DNA of 59,764 nucleotides from Actinomycetota bacterium (GTDB taxonomy: Bacteria > Actinomycetota > Actinomycetes > Propionibacteriales > Propionibacteriaceae). Under the pieces are notes generated by a model. It ran no database searches, was not told the DNA's origin, and saw only the letters and a program-made list of their open reading frames with translations. The DNA lies in NCBI GenBank assembly GCA_020161755.1, contig JAIUOS010000027.1, forward strand, positions 1 to 59,764, in the 5' to 3' direction. Position 1 is the first letter of the stretch. The number at the start of each line of letters is the position of its first letter. The translations under genes and the position numbers were made by a program. This document shows positions 43,923-52,923 of the stretch, piece after piece.

Positions 43923-45500
43923 CTACGCCGTCCGTAGCGCGACGGCCAGCAGGATCGCCAGGACCAGGGCGACGCCCGCCAGCACGGCCACCGCGACCTG
44001 CCACTGCCGCAGCCGGCGACGGCTCGCCCGCTCGACCTGCCCGGCCTCGGCGAAGTACGTCTCGGCCGCGACCACGAATTCGCGTTCGGCGTCGGTCAGC
44101 AGCCGCTTGCGGTCGGCCCGGTCGATCCAGTGGCTGAAGAGCGCCAACCGCCGCACCGGCACCAGGGCGGCCGGGTCGCGTCCGGACTCCACCCAGACCG
44201 CGGCGAAACTGCGCAGCCGCTCCATCACCGCCAGGTCCTCGCTGTGCTCGGCCAGCCAGTCGTTCAGGCGCTGCCAGTGGGTGAGCAGCGCCTGGTGGCT
44301 GATCCGCACCACGTCGTCGTCGGTGGTCAGCATCCGCGCCGCCACGAACGCCTCCATCGCCGGACGGGTGGACGCGTCCACCTCGGCCAGCGGGACGGTC
44401 TCGGGCACCAGGACGTCGCCGGCCACCCGCACCAGCCGGAGGAAGAGCCGCTCGGCCGCCGCCTTCTGGGCGGGTTCGAGGGAGAGGTAGACCTGCTCGG
44501 CCAGCCGCTCGACCGCGCGGGCGATGCCGCCGGCGGTCTGGTGGTCAGCCATGGTGAGTCGCCGCCCGTTGCCGACCGCCCAGATCAGCAGCAGGGCGTT
44601 CGACAGCAGCGGCAGCGCCCCCGTCCCCATGCGGTCGGCGGGGCCCGGGCCGAGCTCGTCGAGCAGCACCCGGACGAGCTCGGGGTCGACGGCGACCGAC
44701 ATCGTCTCGGCCGGCCGGACGATCACGTCCCGGTACTCGTCCAGGGTGAGCGCGGGCAGCAGGATCGGGTGTGACAGGGCGTCGGCGAGCAGCGGCTCGG
44801 CGCTGGCGTCGGCGAACGCCTCCGAGCGCAGGCCCACGACCACGACGGCCCGGGTGGCGAGGGTGCCCAGTGCCTCCAGGAACCGGGCTCGTGGCACCGG
44901 CGGCAGGGCCAGGCCCTCCTCCAGCTGGTCGACCACGACGAGCCGGCGGGGGTCGCCGTCCGCGGGCACGGTGTCGCCGGCGAGCAGCCGGATCACCGGC
45001 AGCGACGTGCCGGTCCAGCCGGCCAGCGACCCCGTCGAGACTTCCTGGCCGAGCAGGCCCGCCGCCAGCAGGGACGACTTGCCGCTGCCGGACGCCCCGA
45101 CGAGGGCGAGGATCCCGACGCCGGGGCCTTCGGCGATCTCGCGGACGGCCGCCGCCAACCGGGCGCTCTGGCCGGCGCGACCGAAGAAGAGGGCCTGGTC
45201 GCTGGTGCGGAACGGGCGCAGCCCCAGATAGGGCGAATGGCCGCTCTTCAGCGGCTCGAGGGTCAGGCCGTCCTCCCACAGGTCGGGCGGGACGGCGTCG
45301 GTGAGTTCGAGGTGCTCGAGGAGCTGGAGGTAGTTGCCGCGCAGCGCGGGCGTCGGGAAGTGCTTGCCGTTGAGCCAGCCCTGCGCAGTGGTGGGTGGGA
45401 CCTGCGCGATCCGCGCGACCGCCCGGATCGAGAGGTGCTGGCGGCGCCGGGCATCGTTCAGCAGGGCTGCGAACTCCTGGCGACTCGCGGGCGCGGGCAT
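43923..45500 (-). CDS. XRE-HTH nSTAND1 NTPase with C-terminal membrane helix
   Basis: 525 residues. Residues 8-75 form an HTH domain ([22 protein letters not shown]). An nSTAND1 NTPase follows: SPYLGLRPFRTSDQALFFGR, Walker A GASGSGKSS (135-143), Walker B RRLVVVDQLEEG (Asp191), and the C-terminal helical part LSNALLLIWAVGNGRR and ISHQALLTHWQRLNDWLAEH. The protein ends in one membrane helix (about 502-523) and stops. Relatives usually continue into WD40 or TPR sensor repeats, so this is a short form or a truncation. STAND proteins act as signal-triggered switches, including in defence and cell death. The role here is unknown. Confidence 0.8.
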   Translation of the reverse strand: MPAPASRQEFAALLNDARRRQHLSIRAVARIAQVPPTTAQGWLNGKHFPTPALRGNYLQLLEHLELTDAVPPDLWEDGLTLEPLKSGHSPYLGLRPFRTSDQALFFGRAGQSARLAAAVREIAEGPGVGILALVGASGSGKSSLLAAGLLGQEVSTGSLAGWTGTSLPVIRLLAGDTVPADGDPRRLVVVDQLEEGLALPPVPRARFLEALGTLATRAVVVVGLRSEAFADASAEPLLADALSHPILLPALTLDEYRDVIVRPAETMSVAVDPELVRVLLDELGPGPADRMGTGALPLLSNALLLIWAVGNGRRLTMADHQTAGGIARAVERLAEQVYLSLEPAQKAAAERLFLRLVRVAGDVLVPETVPLAEVDASTRPAMEAFVAARMLTTDDDVVRISHQALLTHWQRLNDWLAEHSEDLAVMERLRSFAAVWVESGRDPAALVPVRRLALFSHWIDRADRKRLLTDAEREFVVAAETYFAEAGQVERASRRRLRQWQVAVAVLAGVALVLAILLAVALRTA

Positions 45501-45538
45501 ACCGGGATTCTGTCAGCGCGGACGGTGGAGCAGACCAC

Positions 45539-45799
45539 CTATCCGGAATTCTTCGCCTGTGGAAGGTCGTCCAGCCAAAGTGCCGGGTGCAGGAGGTGGT
45601 CGAGTTCGAGGGCCTCGACGAGGAGGAGGAACTTGGGTCGCAACGCCGGCGTCGGGAAGTGCCGTCCGGCGAGCCATCCCTGCACCGTCGCGGCGGGAAC
45701 ACCGGCAATCCGGGCCGCGGAACGGATCGAGATGTGCCGGTCCAGCCTGGCCTGGTTGATCAATTGGGCCAGTTCGGACCGGGTCGGCCGGTTTTGCAC
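45539..45799 (-). CDS. Small HTH protein, third copy of the nSTAND-type domain
   Basis: 86 residues, GTG start at 45799 after AGGAG. The whole protein is the HTH domain again: LAQLINQARLDRHISIRSAA, RIAGVPAATVQGWLAGRHFP, FLLLVEALELDHLL. It lies 38 bases upstream of the XRE-nSTAND gene on the same strand and may share its transcript. It could compete for the same DNA or protein target as the NTPase. Confidence 0.7.
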   Translation of the reverse strand: MQNRPTRSELAQLINQARLDRHISIRSAARIAGVPAATVQGWLAGRHFPTPALRPKFLLLVEALELDHLLHPALWLDDLPQAKNSG

Positions 45800-46077
45800 G
45801 GAGCTCCTGTCGGGGGTGTGGCCGGTGTGGCGAGCCACTCCGACACGGACAGATCTGGGTGCAGGCACGCACCAGTGCACGAAAGCTTTCGTCCGCAACC
45901 AGCGTCGCTGACGTGCGATCACCGCCATGATCGCGTGTCCCCTCCGATGCCGAGCGGTCGGAACCAGCGCCCCCCAGCCCTGGATCCGTGCCTGCGCTAC
46001 CTAGTAGACCGTCCCGGCGACGTCATTTCGTGCGGTGTCCGCCGAGTTCGTACAGACTCATACACCTTCGTCACGCC

Positions 46078-47742
46078 TCAGCGACGCGCCCAGGTACGAA
46101 ATCCGCCGTCGAGGTTGCGGACGCGGCGCCCGTGCTGGGCCAGCGTGCGGGCGGCCAGGTAGCCGCGGAGACCCACCTGACAATGCACGATGACCTCGTC
46201 GGCGACCTCGTCCAGCCGGGCACGCAATTCGTCGACCGGGATGTTGATGGCCCCGTCGACGGTGCCGCGGGCGTACTCGGCGGGCGTACGGACGTCGACC
46301 AGCTGGACGCCGCGGGCGACCTCGTCCGCGACCTCGTGCCACTGGATCGTGTCGACCAGGCCGTCGCGGAGGTTCTCGGCGATGAAGCCGAGCATGTTCA
46401 CCGGGTCCTTCGCCGAGCCGTACTGCGGGGCGTAGGCCAGCTCGAGGTCGGCGAGCCCGGAGGCGGTCACGCCGCCGCGCATGGCGGTGGCGATCACGTC
46501 GATGCGCTTGTCGACGCCGGCGCCGCCGAAGCCCTGCGCGCCGAGGATGGCGTCGGTCTCGGCGTCGATGACCAGCTTGAGGGTCATGCCCTCGGCTCCC
46601 GGGTAGTAGCCGGCGTGGTTGGACGGGTGGGTGTGGATGACGCGGACGGGACGCCCGGCCGCGCGGGCGCGCTTCTCCGTCCAGCCGGTGGCCGCTGCCG
46701 TCCGGCCGAACATGCCGACGATCGCCGTGCCCAGGACGGGCCGGACGGCCACCGGACGGCCGGCGATGACGTCGGCGACCAGGCGGCCGTGCCGGTTGGC
46801 CGGGCTGGCCAGCGGCACCAGGGCTTCGCCGCCGGCGACCGCGTCGCGCTTCACCACGGCGTCGCCGACGGCGTAGATCGAGGGGTCGGACGTGCGCTGG
46901 TGCTCGTCGACCAGGATGCCGCCGCGCTCGCCCAGGTCGAGACCGGCCGCCTCGGCCAGCCCGGTCTCGGGGCGGACGCCGATCGCGGCCACGAGCAGGT
47001 CGGCGGGCAGCGTCCGTCCGTCGGACAGGACGACCTCGTCGGGGCGGACCTCGGTGACCGAGGCACCGGTGACGACCGTGACGCCGCTGGCCACGAGGTG
47101 GTTCTCCACCAGCGCGGCGATCTCGACGTCGAGGGGCGCCAGCACCTGGTCGGCCAGCTCGACGATGGTGACGGCCAACCCGCGCTCGGTGAGGTTCTCG
47201 GCGAGTTCGACGCCGATGAAGCCGCCGCCGAGGATCACCGCGGTCCGCACGGAAGGGGACTGCCCCCTGTCCTGCGGGGCGAGGGGACGGGCGAGGACCG
47301 CGTCGACAGCGGCGGCCATCGCGTCCGTGTCGGCGATGTTGCGGAGGGTGAGCGCGCGCTCGATGCCGGGCACCGGCGGCACGAAGGGTGCCGCGCCGGG
47401 CGCGAGTACGAGGTGGTCGTAGGCCTCGGTGTAGGTCTCACCGGTGGCGAGGTTGCGGACGGTGACGGTCTTCGCGGCGCGGTCGATCGAGACGACCTCG
47501 CTGTTCACGCGCACGTCGATGCCGAACCGGGCGCCCAGGCTCGTCGGGGTCTGGAGCAGCAGCGCGTCCCGATCGGTGATCTGTCCTCCGATGTAGTACG
47601 GAAGCCCGCAGTTCGCGAACGACACGTAGCCGGATCGCTCCAGCACCACGATCTCCGCGTCCTCGTCCAACCGCCGCAACCTCGTCGCCGCCGACATTCC
47701 GCCCGCGACACCACCGACAATCACCGTCTTCATGGGTGGCAT
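46078..47742 (-). CDS. CoA-disulfide reductase with C-terminal rhodanese domain
   Basis: 554 residues. FAD/NAD(P)H pyridine nucleotide-disulfide reductase with active Cys45 in SFANCGLPYYIGG, GGGFIGVELAENL, and the FAD site YAVGDAVVKRD. A rhodanese domain follows with VHCQVGLRGY. This architecture reduces CoA disulfide or persulfide/polysulfide. Odd: a stretch LAPQDRGQSPSVRT just before the second Rossmann fold is coded by a GGGGACTGCCCC palindrome (47251-47272), an in-frame repeat insertion. ATG at 47742 or 47733; an ATACCCC-GGGGTAT operator abuts the start. Confidence 0.85.
   Translation of the reverse strand: MPPMKTVIVGGVAGGMSAATRLRRLDEDAEIVVLERSGYVSFANCGLPYYIGGQITDRDALLLQTPTSLGARFGIDVRVNSEVVSIDRAAKTVTVRNLATGETYTEAYDHLVLAPGAAPFVPPVPGIERALTLRNIADTDAMAAAVDAVLARPLAPQDRGQSPSVRTAVILGGGFIGVELAENLTERGLAVTIVELADQVLAPLDVEIAALVENHLVASGVTVVTGASVTEVRPDEVVLSDGRTLPADLLVAAIGVRPETGLAEAAGLDLGERGGILVDEHQRTSDPSIYAVGDAVVKRDAVAGGEALVPLASPANRHGRLVADVIAGRPVAVRPVLGTAIVGMFGRTAAATGWTEKRARAAGRPVRVIHTHPSNHAGYYPGAEGMTLKLVIDAETDAILGAQGFGGAGVDKRIDVIATAMRGGVTASGLADLELAYAPQYGSAKDPVNMLGFIAENLRDGLVDTIQWHEVADEVARGVQLVDVRTPAEYARGTVDGAINIPVDELRARLDEVADEVIVHCQVGLRGYLAARTLAQHGRRVRNLDGGFRTWARR
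47251..47272. repeat. R1-type palindrome inside a coding sequence
   Basis: GGAAGGGGACTGCCCCCTGTCC, one variant copy of the GGGGACnGTCCCC family, in frame within the CoA-disulfide reductase gene between its two Rossmann folds. Confidence 0.7.
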
Positions 47743-47745
47743 CTT

Positions 47746-47761
47746 ATACCCCCAGGGGTAT
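47746..47761. promoter_or_regulatory. CsoR/CstR-type operator
   Basis: ATACCCC-CA-GGGGTAT, perfect 7-bp arms, the pattern bound by CsoR-family copper or persulfide (CstR) repressors. It ends 4 bases before the CoA-disulfide reductase/rhodanese start, a gene class often under CstR control. The regulator gene is not in the window. Confidence 0.65.
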
Positions 47762-47849
47762 CAGTTCCGAACCGGGCGGGCACCCAGAACACTTCACCAC
47801 GTCATCCCGGCCTCGACCCCGGATCCCGCTGCCCGGCGCTCAGGGCGAA

Positions 47850-47931
47850 CCGATCCGCACTGGATCGGGTCGTTTCTGGCCCGATCGGCCCTCGAACGCA
47901 CGGATCCAGGGCGAATCGCGTACCGCGTGCC
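47850..47931. repeat. Approximately 80-bp repeat R5, copy B
   Basis: Partner of 18259-18339. It lies in the gap between the acyl-CoA synthetase 3' end and the CoA-disulfide reductase start, next to a GTCATCCCGGCC repeat fragment at 47801-47810. Confidence 0.7.
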
Positions 47932-47950
47932 AACCCGCCGCAGGCCGGCC

Positions 47951-49732
47951 CTACGAGCGTCCCTTGCCGGAGCGGGAGTACATCTCCTCGACGAGCTGGG
48001 CGAAGCGGCGCTCGACCTCCTTGCGCTTCACCTTCAGGGTGGGGGTGAGCAGCCCGTTCTCCTGGGTGAACTCCTCCACCAGTAGTCGCAGGTCGCGGAT
48101 CTGCTCGTAGCTGGCCAGCTTGGCGGTGAGCTCGGAGACGCGGCGGCGCAGCTCGTCCAGCACGGCGGGGTGGGAGAGCAGCTCCTCCCGGTGCGCCCAG
48201 GTGAGCTGGAGCTGCTTGCCGATGTCCTCCAGGTGCGGCAGCGACGGGGCCACCAGCAGCGTCAGGTACGGACGGTTGTCGCCCAGCAGCAGCGTGTACT
48301 CGAACAGCGGGTCGGCCGCCAGCAGCCCCTCGATCGAGGACGGCGCCACGTTCTTGCCGTTGCTGGTGACGATCAGGTCCTTGATGCGGTCGGTGATCCG
48401 CAGGTAGCCGTCCGCGTCCATGCTGCCGACGTCGCCGGTGTGCAGCCAGCCGTCCACCAGCACGGCGGCGGTGTCCTCGGGACGGTTCCAGTAGCCGAGC
48501 ATCAGGTTCGGCCCGCGGTAGCAGATCTCGTCCGCCTCCCCGAGCCGCACCTCGCCCCCGTCCATCACCCGCCCGACGGTGCCGAACCGGTAGCCGGTCG
48601 GGGACGGGAAGGTCAGCAGCGGCGAGGTCTCGGTGAGCCCGTAGCCCTGGAGGAGCAGCAGCCCGCACGAGAAGAAGAACTCCTCGATCTCCTGGCGCAG
48701 CGGGGCGCCGCCGCACGCCAGCACCCGCTTGGGCCCGCCCATCGCGTCCCGGATGCTGCTGAGCACCAGCTTGTCGGCGAGCTTGAACCGTACGATCAGC
48801 GACTTGCTGCGCGGCCGTCCGTCCTTCACGGCGGTGTGGAACTCGGTGCCGACCGTCAATGCCCACGCCATCAGCCGCTGTTTGACCGGGGAGTCGGCCA
48901 CCTTGTGCTTCGCGGCGATGAACACCTTCTCGTACAGCCGGGGCACGCTCACCATCAGGTTGGGCCGCACCCGCACCATCGCCTCGGCGACCGTCCGCGG
49001 GTCGGGCACGTAGGTGTTCAGGGCGCCGTTGGTGAGCACGACGTAGGTCCAGGCCCGCTCCAGCGCGTGGCTGAGCGGCAGGAAGCACAGCGACACGTCG
49101 GTGTCGGCGAGCGAGAAGTAGCGGTTGAGCACGTCCACCTGGTGGGTGAAGCCGCGGTGGGTGAGCATCACGCCCTTGGGCTCGCCGGTCGTGCCGGACG
49201 TGTAGATGATCGTGGCCAGGTCGCCGGCGGACGCGGCGGCGAGGCGGGCGTCGACCTCCGACTCGTCTCCCGGGGCGGACGCCAGCTCCTCGGCGAGGGT
49301 GGACGCGTCGGCGTCCGGGACGGCGACGAAGGTCACGACCCGCTCGAGGTCGGGCAGGTCGGCGCGGACCTCGGCGAGCTTGGCGACCTCCGGCTGCCCG
49401 GCCAGGAACGCGACCCGGCAGCCCGAGTCGCGCAGGATGTGTCGGACCTGGTCGGGGGTGCTGGTGGCGTACAGCGGGACGGAGACCAGGCCGGCGGCCG
49501 TGCAGGCGAGGTCGACCAGCGTCCACTCGGGCAGGTTGGGCGAGAAGATCGCCACCCGGTCGCCGGGGGCGAGCCCCAGCGCGATCAACCGGGCGGCGAG
49601 GCGTCGGACGTCGGTGGCGAGCTCGGCGTACGTGAGTGGTAGGTCCTCGACGCCGTCGACGCGGGTGGCCGGTCGGGACGCGTGGGCCGACGCGGATTCG
49701 AGAAACCTGACGGCCAGGTGACCGGCGTCCAT
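47951..49732 (-). CDS. Long-chain acyl-CoA synthetase (AMP-forming)
   Basis: 593 residues of the ANL superfamily. The AMP/ATP motif is IIYTSGTTGEPKG. Further motifs are LPLSHALERAW, the adenylation motif YGLTETSPLL, WLHTGDVGSMDADGYL and the hinge ITDRIKDLIVTSNGKNV. It activates fatty acids to acyl-CoA. The ATG at 49732 has a strong AAGGAG site, and the frame to 49864 is not used. Chain-length preference cannot be read. Single gene, divergent from the endonuclease IV gene. Confidence 0.9.
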   Translation of the reverse strand: MDAGHLAVRFLESASAHASRPATRVDGVEDLPLTYAELATDVRRLAARLIALGLAPGDRVAIFSPNLPEWTLVDLACTAAGLVSVPLYATSTPDQVRHILRDSGCRVAFLAGQPEVAKLAEVRADLPDLERVVTFVAVPDADASTLAEELASAPGDESEVDARLAAASAGDLATIIYTSGTTGEPKGVMLTHRGFTHQVDVLNRYFSLADTDVSLCFLPLSHALERAWTYVVLTNGALNTYVPDPRTVAEAMVRVRPNLMVSVPRLYEKVFIAAKHKVADSPVKQRLMAWALTVGTEFHTAVKDGRPRSKSLIVRFKLADKLVLSSIRDAMGGPKRVLACGGAPLRQEIEEFFFSCGLLLLQGYGLTETSPLLTFPSPTGYRFGTVGRVMDGGEVRLGEADEICYRGPNLMLGYWNRPEDTAAVLVDGWLHTGDVGSMDADGYLRITDRIKDLIVTSNGKNVAPSSIEGLLAADPLFEYTLLLGDNRPYLTLLVAPSLPHLEDIGKQLQLTWAHREELLSHPAVLDELRRRVSELTAKLASYEQIRDLRLLVEEFTQENGLLTPTLKVKRKEVERRFAQLVEEMYSRSGKGRS

Positions 49733-49862
49733 CTGAGCTCCTTCGCGAGACGACGTCAGTACCAAGCTACTGCACCGTAGGTAGCTGCCCATAGCCTCCG
49801 ACGCCCGTTGTGGCACCGGCCACCCGGGAGGGACGTCGGTGGTCGGCGTTAGGCTGCTGGGC

Positions 49863-50654
49863 ATGCTGATGGGCGCACACGTCGACCAGGACGACCCGAT
49901 CGCCGAGGCCAGGGCGCGCGGGGCCGGCCTGAGCCAGTTCTTCCTCGGTGACCCGCAGGCCTGGAAGGGTCCGAAGGTGGCCTACCCGGGCGGCGCGGCC
50001 GCGCTGCGGGCCGACGCGGAGGCCGCCGGCGTCGCCCTGTACGTGCACGCGCCGTACGTGTTGAACCTGGCGTCCACGAACAACCGCATCCGCATTCCCA
50101 GCCGCCAGCACCTGCAGAAGCAACTGAGCGCCGCGGCCGAGATCGGCGCGGCCGGGGTGATCGTCCACGGGGGCCACGTGCTCGCGTCCGACGACCCGGA
50201 GGTGGGGTTCGAGAACTGGCGCAAGGCCATCGACGGGCTCACGATCGAGGTGCCGCTGCTGATCGAGAACACCGCGGGCGGCGCCAACGCGATGGCCCGC
50301 CACCTCGACCGGCTCGCGCAGTTGTGGGACGCGATCTCGGCCTCGCCCAACGCCGACCGGGTCGGCTTCTGCCTCGACACCTGCCACGCCCACGCCGGCG
50401 GCATGGAGCTGCGCGGCCTGGTCGACCGCATCAGGGGCATCACCGGCCGCATCGACCTGGTGCACGCCAACGACTCCCGGGACGCCTTCGACTCCGGCGC
50501 CGATCGCCACACCAACTTCGGCCAGGGCTTCTGCGATCCCGAAGGTGTCGCCGAGGTGGTCTCCACCGCCGGGGCGCCGATCGTGGTCGAGACCCCGGGC
50601 GGCGTGGAGGGCCAGCGCGGCGACCTCGACTGGCTCGCCGCAGTCACCGGCTGA
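49863..50654 (+). CDS. nfo: Endonuclease IV-type AP endonuclease
   Basis: 263 residues, AP endonuclease 2 TIM barrel. Metal and active-site motifs: YVHAPYVLNLAS, VIVHGGH, LIENTAGG, GFCLDTCHAHAGG, LVHANDSRD, and DRHTNFGQGF. It cuts DNA at abasic sites in base-excision repair, using zinc. ATG at 49863 (or 49869). Followed by pta after 80 bases. Confidence 0.92.
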   Translation: MLMGAHVDQDDPIAEARARGAGLSQFFLGDPQAWKGPKVAYPGGAAALRADAEAAGVALYVHAPYVLNLASTNNRIRIPSRQHLQKQLSAAAEIGAAGVIVHGGHVLASDDPEVGFENWRKAIDGLTIEVPLLIENTAGGANAMARHLDRLAQLWDAISASPNADRVGFCLDTCHAHAGGMELRGLVDRIRGITGRIDLVHANDSRDAFDSGADRHTNFGQGFCDPEGVAEVVSTAGAPIVVETPGGVEGQRGDLDWLAAVTG

Positions 50655-50734
50655 TTCATTCCCATCACGCATCAGCCGTTCCCGGGGATGACCGGCGTCC
50701 GGACGATCCGGCCGGCGACGATAACCTGACCTGC

Positions 50735-52834
50735 GTGAGCAACAGCATCTACGTCGCCGCGCCGGAGGGGCTGACGGGCAAGTCGATGGTCGCCGTCGGC
50801 ATGATCGAGGCGCTGACCAGGACCGTGAGTTCGGTGGGCGTGTTCCGCCCGGTGGTGCGCAGCGGCCAGGACGACGCCATCCTGCACACCCTGGTCAGCC
50901 AGCCGGGCGTGGAACAGACCTACGACGAGGCGGTCGGGGTCACCTACGAGGACGTGCACAACGACGCGGACGCCGCGCTGCACGTGCTGGTCGAGAAGTA
51001 CGCCGGGATCAAGGAGAAGTACGAGTCGGTGGTGATCCTGGGCTCGGACTACACCGAGACCACGTCGCCGACCGAGCTGACCTTCAACGCCCGGGTGGCG
51101 GCGAACCTGAACGTGCCGGTCGTGCTGGTCGTCTCGGGCAAGCACCGGACGCCGGAGGAGGTGCGCTCGGCGGCCGAGGGCGGCCTGGCCGAGTTCAACG
51201 CCCACCACGCGAAGGTGATCGCGGTGATCGCGAACCGGGTCGAGTCGGTGGAGCGCGGCACCAGCGAGGACGTGGACCCGGCCGACCTGGCCGCCGTCCG
51301 GGACGAGCTGGCCAAGCTGCCCGGCCTGGTCACCGCCGCGCTGCCGGCCGACCGGCTGCTCGCCGCGCCCACGCTGCGCGCGCAGTTCGAGGCCGTCGAG
51401 GCGAACCTGGTGCTGGGCAACCCCGAGCTGCTCGACCGCGAGAGCCAGGACGTGCTGGTCGCGGCGATGACGCTGCCGAACGTGCTGCGCCGGCTGACCG
51501 CCGAGTCGACGGTGATCATGGCCGGTGACCGGGCCGAGATGCTGCCGGGCCTGCTGCTCGCGCACGCGTCCGGCTCTTTCCCGCAGCTGGCGGGCATCAT
51601 CCTGCTGGGCGGGTACGAGATCCCCGACACGATCGCGAAGCTGATCAACAGCATCCGTCCCGAGTTGCCGATCGGCATGACGCACCTGGGCACCTACACC
51701 TCGTCGGAGCGCATGTTCCGGCTGGAGGGCGCGATGACGTCCAGCCAGCGCAAGGTGGAGGCCGCGCGGCGCATCTTCTCCGAGTACGTGGACGTGCCCG
51801 CGCTGCTGCAGGCGCTGCAGGTGCACCGCTCCGAGGTGGTCACGCCGCTGATGTTCGAGCACCAGTTGCAGGACATCGCCCGCTCGGACCGCCGCACGAT
51901 CGTGATGCCGGAATCGACCGACGACCGCATCCTGACCAGCGCCGACATCCTGCTGCAGCGGGGCGTGGCGAACCTGGTGCTGCTGGGCGACGCGCAGGCG
52001 ATCAAGCTGCGGGCGACGCAGCTGGGGCTGAGCCTGCCCGGCGTCCAGGTGGTCGACCCGACCGATCCGGAGCTGCTGGAGCGGTTCGCCGCCGAGTACG
52101 CGCAGCTGCGCGCGCACAAGGGTGTGACGATCGAGCAGGCCAAGGAGAAGCTCAAGGACCTGTCGTACTTCGGCACGATGATGGTGCACCTGGGCATGGC
52201 GGACGGGATGGTCTCCGGCGCGATCAACACCACCGCGAACACGATCCGCCCGAGCCTGGAGTTCATCAAGACCAAGCCGGGCGTGAAGGTGGTGTCGGGC
52301 TCGTTCTTGATGTGCATGCCCGACCGGGTGGTGGTGTACGCCGACTGCGCGGTGAACCCCGACCCGACCGCCGAGCAGCTGGCCGACATCGCGATCAGCT
52401 CCGCCGAGACCGCGGTCGCGTTCGGCATCGAGCCGCGGGTGGCGATGCTGTCCTACTCGACGGGCACCTCGGGCACCGGCGCGGACGTGGACAAGGTGCG
52501 GGCGGCGACCGACCTCGTCCGGGAGCGGATGCCGGAGCTGGCGCTGGAGGGCCCGATCCAGTTCGACGCGGCGGTCGACCCGGTGGTGGCGAAGACGAAG
52601 CTGCCCGACTCGCCGGTGGCCGGCCGGGCGACGGTGTTCATCTTCCCGGACCTCAACACCGGCAACAACACCTACAAGGCCGTGCAGCGGTCGTCCGGCG
52701 CCGTCGCGATCGGCCCCGTCCTCCAGGGCCTGAAGAAGGCCGTCAACGACCTGTCCCGCGGCGCCCTGGTCGAGGACATCGTCAACACCGTCGCCATCAC
52801 CGCCATCCAGGCCCAGACCGACACGCCCAGCTGA
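50735..52834 (+). CDS. pta: Phosphate acetyltransferase (long, multidomain)
   Basis: 699 residues. N-terminal BioD-like P-loop-type domain (YVAAPEGLTGKSMVAVGM), middle DRTGG domain, and C-terminal catalytic PTA_PTB domain (MPESTDDRILTSADIL, MVSGAINTTANTIRPSLEFI, SYSTGTSGTGADVDKVR, FPDLNTGNNTYKAVQR). Converts acetyl-CoA and phosphate to acetyl phosphate. GTG at 50735. The stop codon lies inside an R1 palindrome (52833-52863). Forms an operon with ackA. Confidence 0.95.
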   Translation: MSNSIYVAAPEGLTGKSMVAVGMIEALTRTVSSVGVFRPVVRSGQDDAILHTLVSQPGVEQTYDEAVGVTYEDVHNDADAALHVLVEKYAGIKEKYESVVILGSDYTETTSPTELTFNARVAANLNVPVVLVVSGKHRTPEEVRSAAEGGLAEFNAHHAKVIAVIANRVESVERGTSEDVDPADLAAVRDELAKLPGLVTAALPADRLLAAPTLRAQFEAVEANLVLGNPELLDRESQDVLVAAMTLPNVLRRLTAESTVIMAGDRAEMLPGLLLAHASGSFPQLAGIILLGGYEIPDTIAKLINSIRPELPIGMTHLGTYTSSERMFRLEGAMTSSQRKVEAARRIFSEYVDVPALLQALQVHRSEVVTPLMFEHQLQDIARSDRRTIVMPESTDDRILTSADILLQRGVANLVLLGDAQAIKLRATQLGLSLPGVQVVDPTDPELLERFAAEYAQLRAHKGVTIEQAKEKLKDLSYFGTMMVHLGMADGMVSGAINTTANTIRPSLEFIKTKPGVKVVSGSFLMCMPDRVVVYADCAVNPDPTAEQLADIAISSAETAVAFGIEPRVAMLSYSTGTSGTGADVDKVRAATDLVRERMPELALEGPIQFDAAVDPVVAKTKLPDSPVAGRATVFIFPDLNTGNNTYKAVQRSSGAVAIGPVLQGLKKAVNDLSRGALVEDIVNTVAITAIQAQTDTPS

Positions 52835-52903
52835 ACGGAGAGGGGACAGTCCCCTTTCCGTTCACGATCCCTGGACCAAAAGGGGACTGTCCCCTTTTGG
52901 TCC
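52833..52903. repeat. Two R1 palindromes between pta and ackA
   Basis: Copy at 52833-52863 (GAACGGA-gAGGGGAC...GTTC) includes the pta stop codon. The copy at 52873-52903 is the perfect 31-bp form with GGACC/GGTCC ends. Both sit in the 89-base intergenic region and could form stable mRNA hairpins 20 bases before ackA. Confidence 0.9.
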
Positions 52904-52923
52904 GCGAAGAAGAAGGAGCCCCG

